Assembly: GCF_036373705.1 (NCBI RefSeq)
Contig: NC_089864.1
Location: forward strand, 2,660,501 to 2,724,500
Origin: Amia ocellicauda
Taxonomy: Eukaryota; Chordata; Actinopteri; Amiiformes; Amiidae
Length of the DNA stretch: 64,000 bases
Direction: 5' to 3'
The position numbers and the translations under genes were made by a program. A model generated the notes under the pieces. That model searched no databases. It was not told the origin of the DNA and saw only the letters and a program-made list of their open reading frames with translations. Below are positions 1-11,690 of this stretch, one piece after another. Positions within the stretch are counted from its first letter, which is position 1, and every line of letters begins with the position of its first letter.

Positions 1-100
1 AAATTTGAATTTGTAATGTTTGATGCTGGTAGTTAAACTGTATTCTTACACTTTGTATTGCACTGTTGTAAGTCGCCCTGGATAAGGGCGTCTGCCAATA

Positions 101-150
<50 letters not shown>
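1..150 (+). repeat. L2-type LINE/SINE 3' tail with (TAA)n
   Basis: The segment around 70-100 (AGTCGCCCTGGATAAGG followed by GCGTCTGCC) matches the 3' tail shared by fish L2-clade LINEs and the SINEs that copy it. It runs directly into (TAA)n at about 98-148. The element lies in plus orientation and its body extends left of the window. Related tails occur inverted at 3.15 kb, 60.9 kb and 61.4 kb. The stop-free frames through the triplet run are not genes. Confidence 0.7.
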
Positions 151-240
151 CAGTAAGATTCTAATAAATTACAAATGGGGTTTAATGGGGAGAAAATATA
201 CACAGATGAATAAAGTAATGTACTCTTACAGTTAAATATA

Positions 241-815
241 CAGTTAGGTCCATAAATCATTTTGTCTCTGTACGCCACCACAATGGATTTGAATGGAAAC
301 AATCAAGATGTCCCAAGAACAAGCAGGAACTAAAGACACTGCAGTGCAGGCCTGGCAGAACATCACCAGGGAGGAAACCCAGCATCTGGTGATGTCAGGG
401 GCGGATCTGCTTGCCCCCCCACAAGCACTGTGGACCAAACATTTTCAGATCCCCCCCCGCTAGTACTGCAGCCAAACACCGTTAATTCCCCCCCTCGCTA
501 GCACCGCGGGCAAAACATTGTCAGCACCCCTTGTTAATTCGGCTAACCGCGGGGATGATGATGGACCCCCCTAAAACACAAGTTGCCCCGGCCATGCCCC
601 CCCAGCTAAAATGGTCTAGAACTGCCACTGGGTGATGTCTATGGGTTCCAGACTTCAGGCAGTCATTGACTGCAAAGGATTTGCAACCAAGTATTGACTC
701 ATGATTATACACTTAAAGCACATCTTGATTGTTTTCTTTCAAATCCATTGTGGTGGCGTAGAGAGACAAAATGATGACAATTGTGTCACTGGCCAAATAT
801 TTATGGACCTAATTG
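241..815. mobile_element. Tc1/mariner-type MITE with long inverted repeats
   Basis: The left end begins CAGTTAGGTCCATAAAT and the right end closes with its near inverse (ATTTATGGACCTAATTG). Each is flanked by TA (239-240 and 816-817), the target duplication expected for Tc1/mariner. The inverted arms also share internal sequence such as CGCCACCACAATGGATTTGA, found at about 271-290 and inverted at about 740-760. There is no transposase frame. A hAT-like element sits inside it at 396-630; without that insertion it would be about 330 bases. Confidence 0.75.
396..630. mobile_element. hAT-like MITE nested in the Tc1/mariner MITE
   Basis: This 235-base insert begins CAGGGGCGGATCTG and ends CAGAACTGCCACTG in mirrored form (right end ...AACTGCCACTG). 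It is flanked by a perfect 8-base direct repeat, GGTGATGT, at 388-395 and 631-638. Eight-base duplications and CA(G)...(C)TG ends are the hAT signature. The inside is C-rich and non-coding. Because it interrupts the outer element, it is the younger insertion. Confidence 0.75.
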
Positions 816-819
816 TAAT

Positions 820-1120
820 TGAAAACATTGTAAATATGATGATTATTTTTCCTTAATACATTTTTGTCAGAGGAATGATTAGAGGAAGGGAGCTGAAAAC
901 CATTTTGAATAAAGGTACTTATGTATTTATTATGTATTCTTTTTGCATTTAAAAATTATTAACTGAAATGCTTTATTTAGTAAATATTCTTTATTTTTTG
1001 TCTCTTACCTTGCCCATGTAACCTCTGTATGGCACACATACACAAAACATACATAAATACATACACAAGGGTTTGATGACAGAGTGCATAGATGCTCTTA
1101 AGTTACATATATTTAAATAA

Positions 1121-1159
<39 letters not shown>

Positions 1160-1912
1160 ATATAACTATAGACTTCTTAACGCATCTTCATACAGAATGG
1201 GGAATCATGGGAGTCTGCAGGATGCCAGAGGAGCTCAGCATAGTGTGAATGGAAGCAGATGGCAAGTACTTTTGAAAGTAATGGTTCTTGTGAAGGGTAA
1301 AGGCATCTGCTAATAAATAAACAATAATAATACTTATTTATGAATTTATCACAACTGGTTATAAGTACAAGCTGTACAAGCCATCAATAATAGTTTTCAA
1401 ACAGAGACCGTGCTGTATGACCATCGATGACACCGCATCTGTGGATTATGTGTCTCTTATTTTCACTGCCTTTTGAATATGTGAATATATGCGCACAGGA
1501 AAGTATATCTAACATATTCAGTTCAATTGTCAACTGATCCACTGTATTTCACTGAGTATTTTTATTTATTCGTGATATACACAGGGGGACAGAAGTCACT
1601 ATAGAGTTGCCACAATAAAGGTTCAATCTGTTTGTTTTTTAAAAAAGAAACAGTCACTTTTATATTAAAACATTTCTACAAAAGTAAATATATTTAACAA
1701 TACACAACTATGTATATGGAAAAAAAAGGTGCAGCAAAAATCACATATCTTGCAGAGGAGTGCGGTCACAGGAAATGAAAATACCATGACGACCCTTTAT
1801 CAGACGCAGTGAGTGGGTCGTGTTGCCTGCGGTCTGCTGTGTGCCTCTCTTTCCACTGAGCAGAAAACAGGAAACTGTCCACTGGCACATAAAAGAGGAA
1901 ATGGGCTCGTAT
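820..1912. other. Gene-free AT-rich stretch
   Basis: No supported gene. It holds an (AC)n microsatellite at 1122-1155 and, at about 1290-1335, a decayed L2-type tail (GGCATCTGCTAATAAATAAA). The remainder shows no domain, splice pattern or repeat that I recognise. Confidence 0.5.
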
Positions 1913-1914
1913 TA

Positions 1915-3084
1915 CACTACCGTTCAAAAGTTTGGGGTCACTTAGAAATGTCCTTGTTTTCGAAAGAAAAGCAATTTTTTCGTCCATTAAAATAACATCA
2001 AATTGATAGTGTAGACATTGTTAATGTTGTAAATGACAATTGTAGCTGGACACGGCTGATTTGTAATGGAATATCTACATAGGCGTACAGGGGCCCATTA
2101 TCAGCAACCATTAGTCCTGTGTTCCAATGGCACGTTGTTTGAGAAACAGACGCCTCACAGCTCCTCAACTGGCAGCTTCATTAAATAGTACCTGCAAAAC
2201 ACCAGTCTCAACGTCAACAGTGAAGAGGCGACTCCGGGATGCTGGCCTTCTAGGCAAAGTTGCAAAGAAAAAGCCAAATCTCAGACTGGCCAATAAAAAG
2301 AAAAGATTAAGATGGGTAAAAGAACACACACTGGACAGAGGAAGATTGGAAAAGAGTGTTATGGACAGACGAATCTAAGTTTGAGGTGTTCAGATCACAA
2401 AGAAGAACACTCGTAAGACGCAGACCAAATGAAAAGATGCTGGAGGAGTGCTTGACACCATCTGTCAAGCATGGGGGAGGCAATGTGAGGGTCTGGGGGT
2501 GCTTTGGTGGTGGTAAAGTGGGAGATTTGTACAGGGTAAAAGGGATCATGAAGAAGGAAGGCTATCACTCCATTTTGCAACACCGTGCCATACCCTGTGG
2601 ATGGCACTTGACTGGAGCCAGTTTCCTCCTACAACAGGACAGTGACCCAAAGCACAGCTCCAAACTATGCAAGAACTATTGAGGGAAGAAGCAGTCAGCT
2701 GGTATTCTGTCTATAAGGAAGTGGCAGCACAGTCACCGCATCTCAAGCCTATTGAGCTGGTGTGAGAACAGCTTGACCGTATGGTACGTAAGAAGTGCCC
2801 ATCAAGCCAATCCACCTTGGTGGAGGTGCTTCAGGAAACATGGTGTCTCTTCAGGTCTGCCAAAGGTCTGCAAGGCTGTAATTGCTGCAAATGGAGGATT
2901 CTTTAACAAAATCAAAGTTTGAAGGACACAATTATAATAAATAATTACCAATAATTATTTCTAACCTGTCAATGACTAGATGTCCTATTCATTTTGCTAT
3001 ATTTCCTATTCAAACTCATTTAATGTATGTTTTAATGGAAAACAAGGACATTTCTAAGTGACCCCAAACTTTTGAATTGTAGTG
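1915..3084 (+). mobile_element. Tc1-like transposon with degraded transposase
   Basis: A 1,170-base element with matching inverted ends built on CAAAAGTTTGGGGTCACTTA and flanked by TA (1913-1914, 3085-3086). The plus strand carries transposase pieces in shifted frames. A helix-turn-helix-like N-terminus lies at 2127-2378. The DDE core at 2356-2682 holds the first aspartate in WTDES and the second in QQDSDPKH. The frame then stops, and a decayed third acidic site (KPIELVWEQ) lies near 2740. Family transposases are about 340 residues, so this copy is broken. Confidence 0.85.
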
Positions 3085-3086
3085 TA

Positions 3087-3149
<63 letters not shown>

Positions 3150-3545
3150 TATTTCTTAGCAGATGCCCTTGTCCAGGGTGACTTACAAAATATCAGAGCA
3201 ATACAACATGCAATAATACAGTGCAATACAGTACAATACAATAATCATACAGTGCAGTTCAGGCATACATTTAGAATTTAGACAAGTGTATAGGAGATAT
3301 AGTAAGCAATATATAAGGTCTTATATCCTAGATTGTAAAAGCTGATAAGTGCAGACAAGTCAAAGTTAAGAACTAAGGGAGATGGAGCATAGGGGAAATC
3401 AAAATAAACAATACAAGTGCTAGTAGTGCAAGGCAAGAGTATGACAAAACATTGTACTTACAGGAGAATAAATGACTAAATTACAAGTACTGTCTGAAAA
3501 GATGTGTCTTGAGTAATCGCTGGAAGGAGGTTTATGCATTTTAGA
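3087..3545 (-). repeat. (TTA)n plus inverted L2-type element
   Basis: A (TTA)n run at 3087-3150 is followed by TTTCTTAGCAGATGCCCTTG and then GACTTACAA, the reverse complement of the L2-type tail. The body continues to about 3545, where GATGTGTCTTGAGTAATCGC matches a related block near 61.22 kb. It abuts the Tc1 element, whose right TA merges with the triplet run. It is non-coding. Confidence 0.65.
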
Positions 3546-3886
3546 GATTTTCGGATGTTTTTGTGGTATTTACAGTAGGATTAAACACTGTTGGCTGAAT
3601 TATGTTGAGTTGATTTAACAGTTTGCTCCTATAAAGTGATATTAGGAGGACAGCTGGTCTACATTTTTTTGCTGGGGTGTCTGCATCAGAAATTCATCAG
3701 AATTTCCCTGGAATGGCTTATTTTTCTTTCTCTGAAAATACATAACAGGACATCAGAAAATAGCAGAAGTGAAATACAAAGATCTATGAACGGGAGAGGA
3801 AGGCCAGTGACAGGGCTGCTAAAGAACGGGCCCGAAGCCATGCTGGTGTCCCTCCTGTTTCTCCAGTTACAATCAATACTCTAGAG

Positions 3887-4221
3887 CAGAGGTTCCCAAA
3901 CTGGGTTCCGTGACCCCACAGGGGGGCGCTAGGGGGTCCATGGCAAAATCCAACCCCCCCCAAAAAAAACTCCATAATAAATACATATTTTAGTTAATCA
4001 ATTTTGAAAGAGCGTACATTCCCATCCATCCCATTAGGAGTGAGTTGAACTCTTATTTTAATCTGAACTTGTCAGCTAAGAATAAGGTTGTATGTTCTCA
4101 ATTTTTCCAATTATTAATGTAGTATAAAGAGGCAGTTGCAGCATTTTGTGTACGTGGGGGTCTTCAGCCAGAATCTGGTTGGCAAAGGGGTCCTTGGGCA
4201 GAAAAAGTTTGGGAACTCCTG
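3887..4221. mobile_element. hAT-type MITE 1
   Basis: The left end CAGAGGTTCCCAAACT mirrors the right end AGTTTGGGAACTCCTG. The flanks are 8-base near-duplicates, CTCTAGAG (3879-3886) and CTATAGAG (4222-4229). The body is non-coding and includes a G/C-rich stretch just inside the left end. Sequences of this kind are common hAT derivatives in fish genomes. It directly abuts a second element of the same class. Confidence 0.7.
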
Positions 4222-4229
4222 CTATAGAG

Positions 4230-4518
4230 CAGTGGTTCTCAGTCCTGGTCCTGCTGGAACACTGACCCTGCTGGTTTTTGTTCCAATTGAGCTTTCAATT
4301 ACTAATTGAACCCTTAATTGAACAAATATTATCCTAAATTGGAGCCTATTATTTATTTTAAACTGTAGGGGTTTAATGTTTAGTATTGAATTGTATAAAT
4401 AATTTATTAACTCCTTTATTACACAATTTAATAAGTCAAATCTAAGCAGATTGTTACTTCAATGAAGGTTCAATTAAGTAAGGGCAGGGGTCCTCAGAAC
4501 CAGGGTTGGGAAACACTT
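4230..4518. mobile_element. hAT-type MITE 2
   Basis: It starts CAGTGGTTCTCAGTCCTGGT and ends with the mirrored ACCAGGGTTGGGAAACACT. Its 8-base flanks are CTATAGAG (4222-4229) and CTCTAGAG (4519-4526), so it shares one target duplication with the element on its left. The interior is AT-rich (ATTACTAATTGAAC region) and non-coding. Confidence 0.65.
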
Positions 4519-4751
4519 CTCTAGAGATCTAGATGCCTCTGGGAGGTATTTTGTCAGACTCATTAGTCAATCAGGGTTGGACTGCAAAATGTGATCAATA
4601 CCCATTAAACAGAGACTTAGGGACGCAAGGACATTGTTGTTCAGAGAGAAAGATCACCGCTGGATTATGAAGAGATATGAATAAAAATTTCCTTAAAGGC
4701 ATTGATTTATATTGATCCGTCTCTTGTCTTAAATGGAGGCTATTAGCAACG

Positions 4752-7700
4752 CTATAGAAAAGTGACTAAAACAGTTTTTAAAAAGGAGCTGAAGCAGCTG
4801 GGAGAGGTGTGTGGGCCCCTGTCGGAAGCTGTAAACTATAACATTATTATTAGGATTATTGCATTTTACCATGTGTTGTATGTCTTGAATGTTGCTCACC
4901 TGCTCTGGGGAAGAAGCAGAAGACACACAAGGAGGAGAGCAAGGTAGCGAGCAGAGGAACAGAGACCAGTATGACCAGGCTGGGCAGGTCAATGTAAAAG
5001 CTCTTCAGTGTGCTTTGATGCTCATCGTTTTCTTCTTCTGTGTCTGCCACTGGGAGTGGTGTGGAAGAATAAGATTAATAACCAGTTGGTCTTGGCAGTA
5101 TTTTGATAATACACAGCTAGTACTAGGCTAAAGTGCAGTGTAAGCCAGGGCAAGGCCACTCTATTCTTCAGGGTGGACGTTTCTAGCTTCTGTATATTCC
5201 AAGTACAGTGTCGAACCCTGGGTCTGGAGAAATCGTGACTTGTGTTTTATTTATTATTATTGCTATGAGGGTGTTTCAAGCCAGACAGACAGATTTATTA
5301 ATTGGAAAATTCACCACTGCAATTAAACCAGGGTAACTTTTAGCCACTTCTTGAAATAAACACATTAAAAACCGTCAAGGTCAAAAGTATAAACATTGTC
5401 TGCAGCAATATAAAGCTTCTCCATCAGCCCAGGTGTTATTACCTCCACAGTTCCTGATCACCCCTCCTTCAGTGCAGTATATATAGGAAAACCTGCAGGA
5501 TACAGGGGCTTTCCTGTTCAATGTGTGTTTTTCTTACCCGTAGAGACCAGTCTGATACCCGTGCCCACTTCGATGACCCCCTGCGTCCTCTCGCAGCAGT
5601 AGTACAGCCCCAGGTCGGCGAGGCTGACGTTCTCGATCCTCAGGTTGACAGAGTGGCTGGAGGAGTTCAGCACCAGAGAGAAGCGACCCTCAGCCCTTTT
5701 GACGTATTTGAAATGATCGCCCAGCTGTACATGTGGTTTCTTATTCGCCAAAATGACCAGAGACAGGGCCTCGCCGCGCTGCACGAACCACATGGTTTCG
5801 TGCTGGAAGCGCAGGCTGCAGGGCAGGCTGGCCGTGTCCCCGGGCCACACCGCTGTCTGCCTGGTGGCAGCGGTGAAGGACACACAGTCTGCACACATGA
5901 CAGACAGAGATGCATGTTATGAAACAGGACAACAGCCATATACACACCCAACCTGCTCAGGTGGGACACAGCTATTGTGGATTGATTGGAAAAATGCTAT
6001 AGATAAAAATAATAGTGCAGAAGTGATTATTATTTGGGTGAGTTTTAACTGAACAGAGGAACTCACGTCAATATTGTGATGAGCATCATGATTCATGTCT
6101 CCTATACAAGCCTTTGCCAGTAGAGTTACAAACATGTTTTTAGTAATTACTGTTTTATTAATTAAATATCTATCGGCCCTATAATTGTATAATTTTCAAT
6201 TTATGGTGATTACTATTAAATATACATATAGTGGCAGAATTATTTAGGTGAATCGAGAGACAAATCCATAGCATTTACTATATGCGATACAGTAAAGTTG
6301 TGTTTATTTGTGGGTGTTGGCACATACTATTTGTTATGGCAAAATAACTGACTTATACAGTGATTTATACACTGAAAAAAATTATTTATAGGGTCAGTAA
6401 TTATTATATACATGGTTGGTGTAAATTCTACATAAAAACAATTGGTTCTCCTTTGTACTTGATAATATTGTGTTTAGTTCACACTTTAACCTCATAAATA
6501 AGATTTGTAATTATGCTTCAGAAGATTAGTTAAATATTAATTGTAATTTCGCAATAAAATTTAACTAAGCAGAAACGCAGGTAAAGCCAGAAGATTAGCA
6601 TTGGCGCCTGGCATCAGCGACGGACGCAGTTAACGCTCGTCTCGGTCTAATGTGCCAGAGACACGGGCGCCGACTGTTCAAGGAGGACAACACATTCTGC
6701 TGTGCCCTGGATTTATGAAGTAAGATCTTTTTTCACCACAATCAACTTATACTGTAATAGAATTGTGTTGTCAATATAATGTTCGATTAGAACTCCCTGA
6801 CATAACTCGGGTTCGATTATTTTATTTAACTTAAATAGCAACGCTACCTGCGTTAGCCATTAGAACTGGCAGTTAACAAGTTGTTTTTAGCCAAACCTCT
6901 GAGGTATTTTTGAGCGTGAAATAAGATCGGGGATCAGCATTAGTCATTTATATGGATTTTATTATTTGTTTGTTTTAGTCCAGTTACAAACATTTTACGA
7001 TAAAAACTGACGTTTCAGATTGTTGTCAGCATCATTTGGAAGGTTGTTTTCATGTTCTTGCCATTTTACTATAGATGGCGGATGAATTCACAAGAATCAC
7101 TGCAGTTCCTCTCACGCAAACCTTTGTGAGGAAACTTGACGGTTAGGGTTAACATTTTCCAGTCTATCCTTTTGAAAAAAATGTCTTTGGTAGCAAATGC
7201 CAGTGTTTAATTTGTGGCTGAAATGTTCTAGGTCTTGGTGATGGGTTTACCATAGTCTGAAACACATTGAGGACTTTGTGACTGCCCTTTTTAGCATAAT
7301 TGTTAAATGATTGCAGTGTGTGAGGCATTTTGGTAAAATTTACTAAGAAACTATGTACAATTAAGAAAACCATACCTGATATACTTTGTGATTGCTAAAA
7401 CTCAGTAAATTTTACTTAGTTTATGTGGCTAAATTTAAAAACAGTACATGGCGTTAAATTTAAACACAAACATTGATTGCAAATTGTTGCCTCATTTTTT
7501 GGGGTAAACCTTAGACATACTTTTTCTTCAGTGTAAAGCGAACTCAGGAATCGTTTTATTTTGCGCTTTAGTGTAAACTGCAACGTCCAGCTCACCTAAT
7601 ACACACAAATTCGCCTAGCACCGTACACAACACACAACTGAAGAGAGCACAGCCGGGAGGCACTGAACTACACAACCCAGAATTACTGGCCAGCGGTCCT

Positions 7701-8325
7701 TCATCACTGTTCGAGGGCAGGCTTCATATTTTAATGCATGGCTCTGATTTCCCCCCAATCTATCAACCCTGCAAGCCGCTCCTTAAAACAATCATTGTCT
7801 CCGCTGATCTCAATTGATCGGCACAGCGTCAGTTACAAGTAGACTATACAAAAGTAATATGGGAGGGCGTTCAAATAAAAAACGGACACGTAAATGCAGC
7901 ATATACCAACCTGAGAACTATGTCCATGCGCTGCGACGCGCAGCTTCATGTTTTGACAGAATAAGCTTTTCACCAATTTCATCTATGCTTTACACTTCGG
8001 TGCAACCTGTCCTATCCGCTGGCATGACATTTAGGGTGACCTTTACAATTGAGTAAAACGCACATTTAGGTGTATATTTCGTCGTATTGTTTTCCGGTAT
8101 GAAAGTGGAAGTTCCACCGCTCCAAGCCTGAGGACCCCAGATCTAAAATACGTCACCGTTAATTTATATATATAATTGCTTATAATAAGTGGTATGGCTA
8201 TCATTCAATGGTGCTATTATATTATGCATAACTTTTATGAAATAATTGGAAAATAAAAATAAGCAAAATAAGGTCTGCTCACCGACGAGGAAGATCAGAG
8301 AGAATATCTTACACTGCTCATCCAT
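4752..8325 (-). CDS. Gene A: NITR-like single-V Ig receptor
   Basis: Four minus-strand exons join in phase into about 206 residues. The signal exon is 8283-8325 (MDEQCKIFSLIFLV, donor GTGAGC). The V exon is 5538-5888. The membrane exon is 4900-5049. The last exon is 4752-4828, ending TAG. All introns are phase 1. The V domain shows Cys in SLPC, Trp in ETMWFV, and DLGLYYCC, then a joining-like VGTGIRL end encoded in the same exon. That germline V-J-like layout is typical of fish novel immune-type receptors. The membrane segment (LPSLVILVSVPLLATLLSSL) has no charged residue, and no ITIM is visible in the short tail, so signalling type is unclear. The extracellular part presumably binds a ligand at the cell surface. 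The last exon is the least certain; the family name is inferred from motifs. Confidence 0.72.
5900..8282 (-). other. Intron 1 of gene A
   Basis: About 2.4 kb between the signal and V exons. It is AT-rich with no recognised element or second gene. A GC-richer patch at about 6600-6720 contains a short plus-strand frame, but no domain was recognised. Confidence 0.55.
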
Positions 8326-8521
8326 GACAGCTTTCACGATATGAAACAGACTTTGTGGTTTAGTTTCTGTGTGTTTGAGCGGATGCATCGTATTAACCCT
8401 GACCAGGGGCGTCGCAAGGGGGTAGTCATCCCCGACAAAACATTACAATAACCCTCCAACTACATGGCATTTTGCTTTTGGTCTTGACCTTTAGTTTCTA
8501 GGTCTTGGAAGGAGTGTGTTA

Positions 8522-8548
8522 GAGAGAGAGAGTGTGGGGGTGTGTGTA

Positions 8549-8589
<41 letters not shown>

Positions 8590-8591
8590 GT
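8522..8591. repeat. (GT)n(GA)n microsatellite
   Basis: Alternating GT then GA dinucleotides just upstream of the gene A signal exon (gene A is on the other strand). It also generates a spurious cysteine/valine- and arginine/glutamate-rich frame. Confidence 0.9.
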
Positions 8592-8964
8592 GCTGGAGAG
8601 GTCTGAGAAAATGTCATCAGTGTGTCATGTATGTACTGCGTGTTCCGGCTGTGGTGCGTCTGCAGGTCATGAGGGCTCAGTCTACACACAAAGTGTCTCT
8701 AGAGGGAAGCATCACACCAAGCTCAACAAACTTCCAATGGCAACTTTTACTTGGTTGCAATATACTTGCAGCTTCTTGGTGATCACTGTCTTCATAGCAC
8801 TGTGCACTTAAAGAAACACAAGATGCTGCTGAACATGGAAATCATTTTTTAACTACAACCATATGTTGGCGTCTTGTTTTTGTAGCAGTTGTGAAAGCTA
8901 TTCTGCTCATGGCCTCCTGTGTGCAATGCGTGGGGTTTCACACAGTGCACTTCCTCTGTTCCAG

Positions 8965-9195
8965 CCCATGAAGAACACCTGACTCTGAGGACCAGAGACG
9001 CCTTCTCTCTCCCACTGTACGGCGGAGACGCAGTGATGGTGCTGTTCCGGAGAGCTGGTGAATCCCCATCAATCAACAGGCTCTCCTGGCCCCGTGTACG
9101 ACTGGAGATTCACAGCACGGGCCGACACTCTGATGCTGCCCACAGACACTCCAGGTGATGAGGGCATGTACACATGTACGCACTGTAGAATACTG
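8965..9195 (+). pseudogene. Broken plus-strand Ig-domain exon
   Basis: A splice-acceptor-like TCCTCTGTTCCAG precedes the fragment. One frame reads HEEHLTLRTRDAFSLPLY and continues through GGDAVMVLFRRAGESPS. A second, shifted frame continues with PGPVYDWRFTARADTL and then TPGDEGMYTC, the classic D-x-G-x-Y-x-C end of an Ig domain. The domain is therefore split by a small deletion. The TPGDEG-x-YT motif matches the first domain of gene D (minus strand, 50.3 kb), so this is probably an inverted relic of that family. No signal or membrane exon was found for it. Confidence 0.6.
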
Positions 9196-9199
9196 GTGG

Positions 9200-9975
9200 C
9201 TTTTAATGAGCAGAACAAATGTGTTCTTTAGTTCTCCCACATTTGACAACATTTTTAGAGATATCTCCTCTACAAAGGAGTTCTGTGTTAATTGTAATTA
9301 AGAATTGCAGGTGTAATATTGTGTTTGTGTTTACAGAAAATGTGCCGTTTACAGTCGTCCTTTTAAATGGTTCACTACATCTCTGCATTTGAAACAATGC
9401 AATTTTACGTGTTTAATTATTTTATGTGCATGAGATCTCCAAGGCCAGCCCACCAGGACATTCTGAATCCGGCCCCCACCCAATTAATCGTTTTTTTTTA
9501 TCTGTTATTATATGTTGATGTAACTTTGCTGCTGACACCTTTATCCAAAACAAGAAAAAACATTCAGCCCCACATAATTTTGAAAAACATGAAGTCCTAT
9601 AGTTTTGATTCAAGATGCGTTGTCATATGCAGTGTGTGGATTTACATTACATTAATTCAGTCAGTCAGCTGATCAGACCAATTCAGTCACTGTGACCTGG
9701 GTTGCACAATGTCCAGAAGAGACAGCGCCTCGTTTGAGAGACCTGCTTTAAACAAAAATGTTCTGGTTCTGCGCTGCAGACCATTTAAAGCAACACTTTA
9801 AGAAAAAGACAACTCAGATTGAAAGTAATGTAAATGTATTAAAAGGAAACTATACATAATCTATACAATAAAAAAGATTTACTAGGAGTAGGGCCCAGCA
9901 GTTTTCAATTACTTCCAGCAACCCTTCTGTCAGCAATCCCTTCCCAATACACACTGGTATCCCAAACTAATAGAT
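9200..9975. other. Gene-free stretch
   Basis: AT-rich sequence between the broken Ig exon and a MITE-like element. No supported exon or repeat. Confidence 0.5.
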
Positions 9976-9978
9976 TAC

Positions 9979-10275
9979 TAGGGCTGTGTTGGTAAAAGGT
10001 ACACTGCCTCATTGTGGTGAAATATAATTTATTGTCAATATCGGCATTTTTATTTATTTTTTAATAAAGTTGTGCTTAATAACCTGCAGCCGCGATAGAA
10101 ACGAAATGCCCCCGTGCACAGGCGTAGGTTTAGTTGGGGATGTTAAAAGAAAATTTATTTTTATTTATTTTTATTTGAATTCTTCCTACTTCTTAAAGAT
10201 TTCGGAATAATACCGGTCACTGCGGTAAATTCTTCAACAGTATATCTTTAAAAATCTGTCACCGGCACAGCCCTA
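9979..10275. mobile_element. MITE-like element with TAGGGCTGTG ends
   Basis: TAGGGCTGTG at 9979-9988 is exactly inverted as CACAGCCCTA at 10266-10275. The 297-base AT-rich interior is non-coding. The ends resemble those of a common hAT-derived group, but I see no convincing target duplication, so the class is uncertain. A similar but less exact element lies at 49855-50131. Confidence 0.5.
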
Positions 10276-10704
10276 GTGCTCCATTTTTCTTTATTATTTA
10301 AGCATCATGTTTTCAAGTCTTCTCCTTGGTCCGATGCTTTAAACGACTCCTTTCACAGTTTAGCTCATTTGATTTTCAGGGCCACGAGGGTGAAGGCAAT
10401 GAGAGCAGCACAGCATAGTGCAGCATAGAATCCGTAACGGCCACGATGTTTAGGCATTTGTTTTAAATTCCCAGAACCTGTAGAAAGAAATGAACAGAGA
10501 GAGAGGGGAGAGTAGAGGAGAGAGAGTGTGTGTGTTAATATATTATGTGAGAAGAGAGAAACACAGATCGAGAGAAGGCACTGACTGACTGCACTGCACT
10601 GGACGATTACAGTTGACCTGCTGCCATGCTCAAGATTTCAAAATCCAAACAAAACCCTCCGCAGGATAAATCTGTTGGGTCACTAGCATTACAATATACA
10701 TATA

Positions 10705-11690
10705 CACCGATCAGTCATAACATTATGACCACCTGCCTAATAATTTGGAGGCCAAGTCATTACCTTGAACTCGTTTTTGTGTTCCTCAAACCATTCCTGA
10801 ACCATTTTTGCTTTGTGGCAGGGCGCATTATCCTGCTTAAAGAGGCCAGTGCCATCAGGGAATACCGTGTCCATGAAAGGGTGTACATGGTCTGCAACAA
10901 TGCTTAGGTAGGTGCTACGTGTCAAAGTAACATTCACATGAATGGCAGGATCCAAGGTTTCCCAGCAGAACATTGCCCAAAGCATCACACCAGCTTGCCT
11001 TCTTCCCATAGTGCATCCTGGTGCCATGTGTTCTTCAGGTAAGCGACGCACACGCACCCGGCCATCCACTTGATGTAAATCAAAACGTGATTCATCAGAC
11101 CAGGCCACCTTCTTCCATTGCTATGTGGTCCAGTTCTGATGCTCACGTGCCCATTGTAGGCGCTTTCGGCCATGGACAGGGGTCAGCATGGGCACCCTAA
11201 CTGGTCTGCGGCTACGCAGCCCCATACGCAACAAACTGCGATGCACTGTGTGTTCTGACACCTTTCTAACAGAACCAGCATTCACTTTTTCAACAATTTG
11301 AGCTACAGTAGCTCGTCTGTTGGATCGGACCACACGGGCCAGCCTTCGCTCCCCACGTGTATCAATGAGCCTTGGCCGCCCATGACCCTGTCGCCGGTTC
11401 ACCGCTTTTCCTTCCTTGGACCACTTTTGATAGGTACTGACCACTGCAGACCGGGAACACCCCACAAGAGCTGCAGTTTTGGAGATGCTCTGACCCAGTC
11501 GTCTAGCCATCACAATGTGGCCCTTGTCAAAGTCGCTCAGATCCTTACGCTGCCCATTTTTCCTGCTTCTAACATATCAACTTTGAGGACAAAATGTTCA
11601 CTTGCTGCCTAATATATCCCATCCACTGACAGGTGCCATGATAACGAGATGATCAGTGTTATTCACCACCTGTCAGTGCTCATAATGTTA
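10705..11690 (-). mobile_element. Tc1-like element, 3' transposase part deleted
   Basis: The low-coordinate end is CACCGATCAGTCATAACATT after a TA. The other end, near 11690, is decayed (CTCATAATGTTAATATT). The minus strand carries transposase pieces: an N-terminal helix-turn-helix domain at 11121-11513 ([20 protein letters not shown]) and a catalytic segment at 10737-11108 (AWSDES, then KQDNAPCHK). The region holding the catalytic glutamate and the C-terminus is missing, with sequence jumping straight to the terminal repeat. It lies in the intron before gene C's membrane exon. Confidence 0.8.

Noticed and set aside
33..302. Tyrosine-rich minus frame over the first triplet repeat, and isoleucine-rich frames at other ATT runs
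   Set aside because: Pure microsatellite translation.
6605..6720. Short GC-rich plus-strand frame (RRLFKEDNTFCCALDL) with a GTAAG after it
   Set aside because: Too short, no domain, and inside the intron of gene A. Possibly a transposon scrap.
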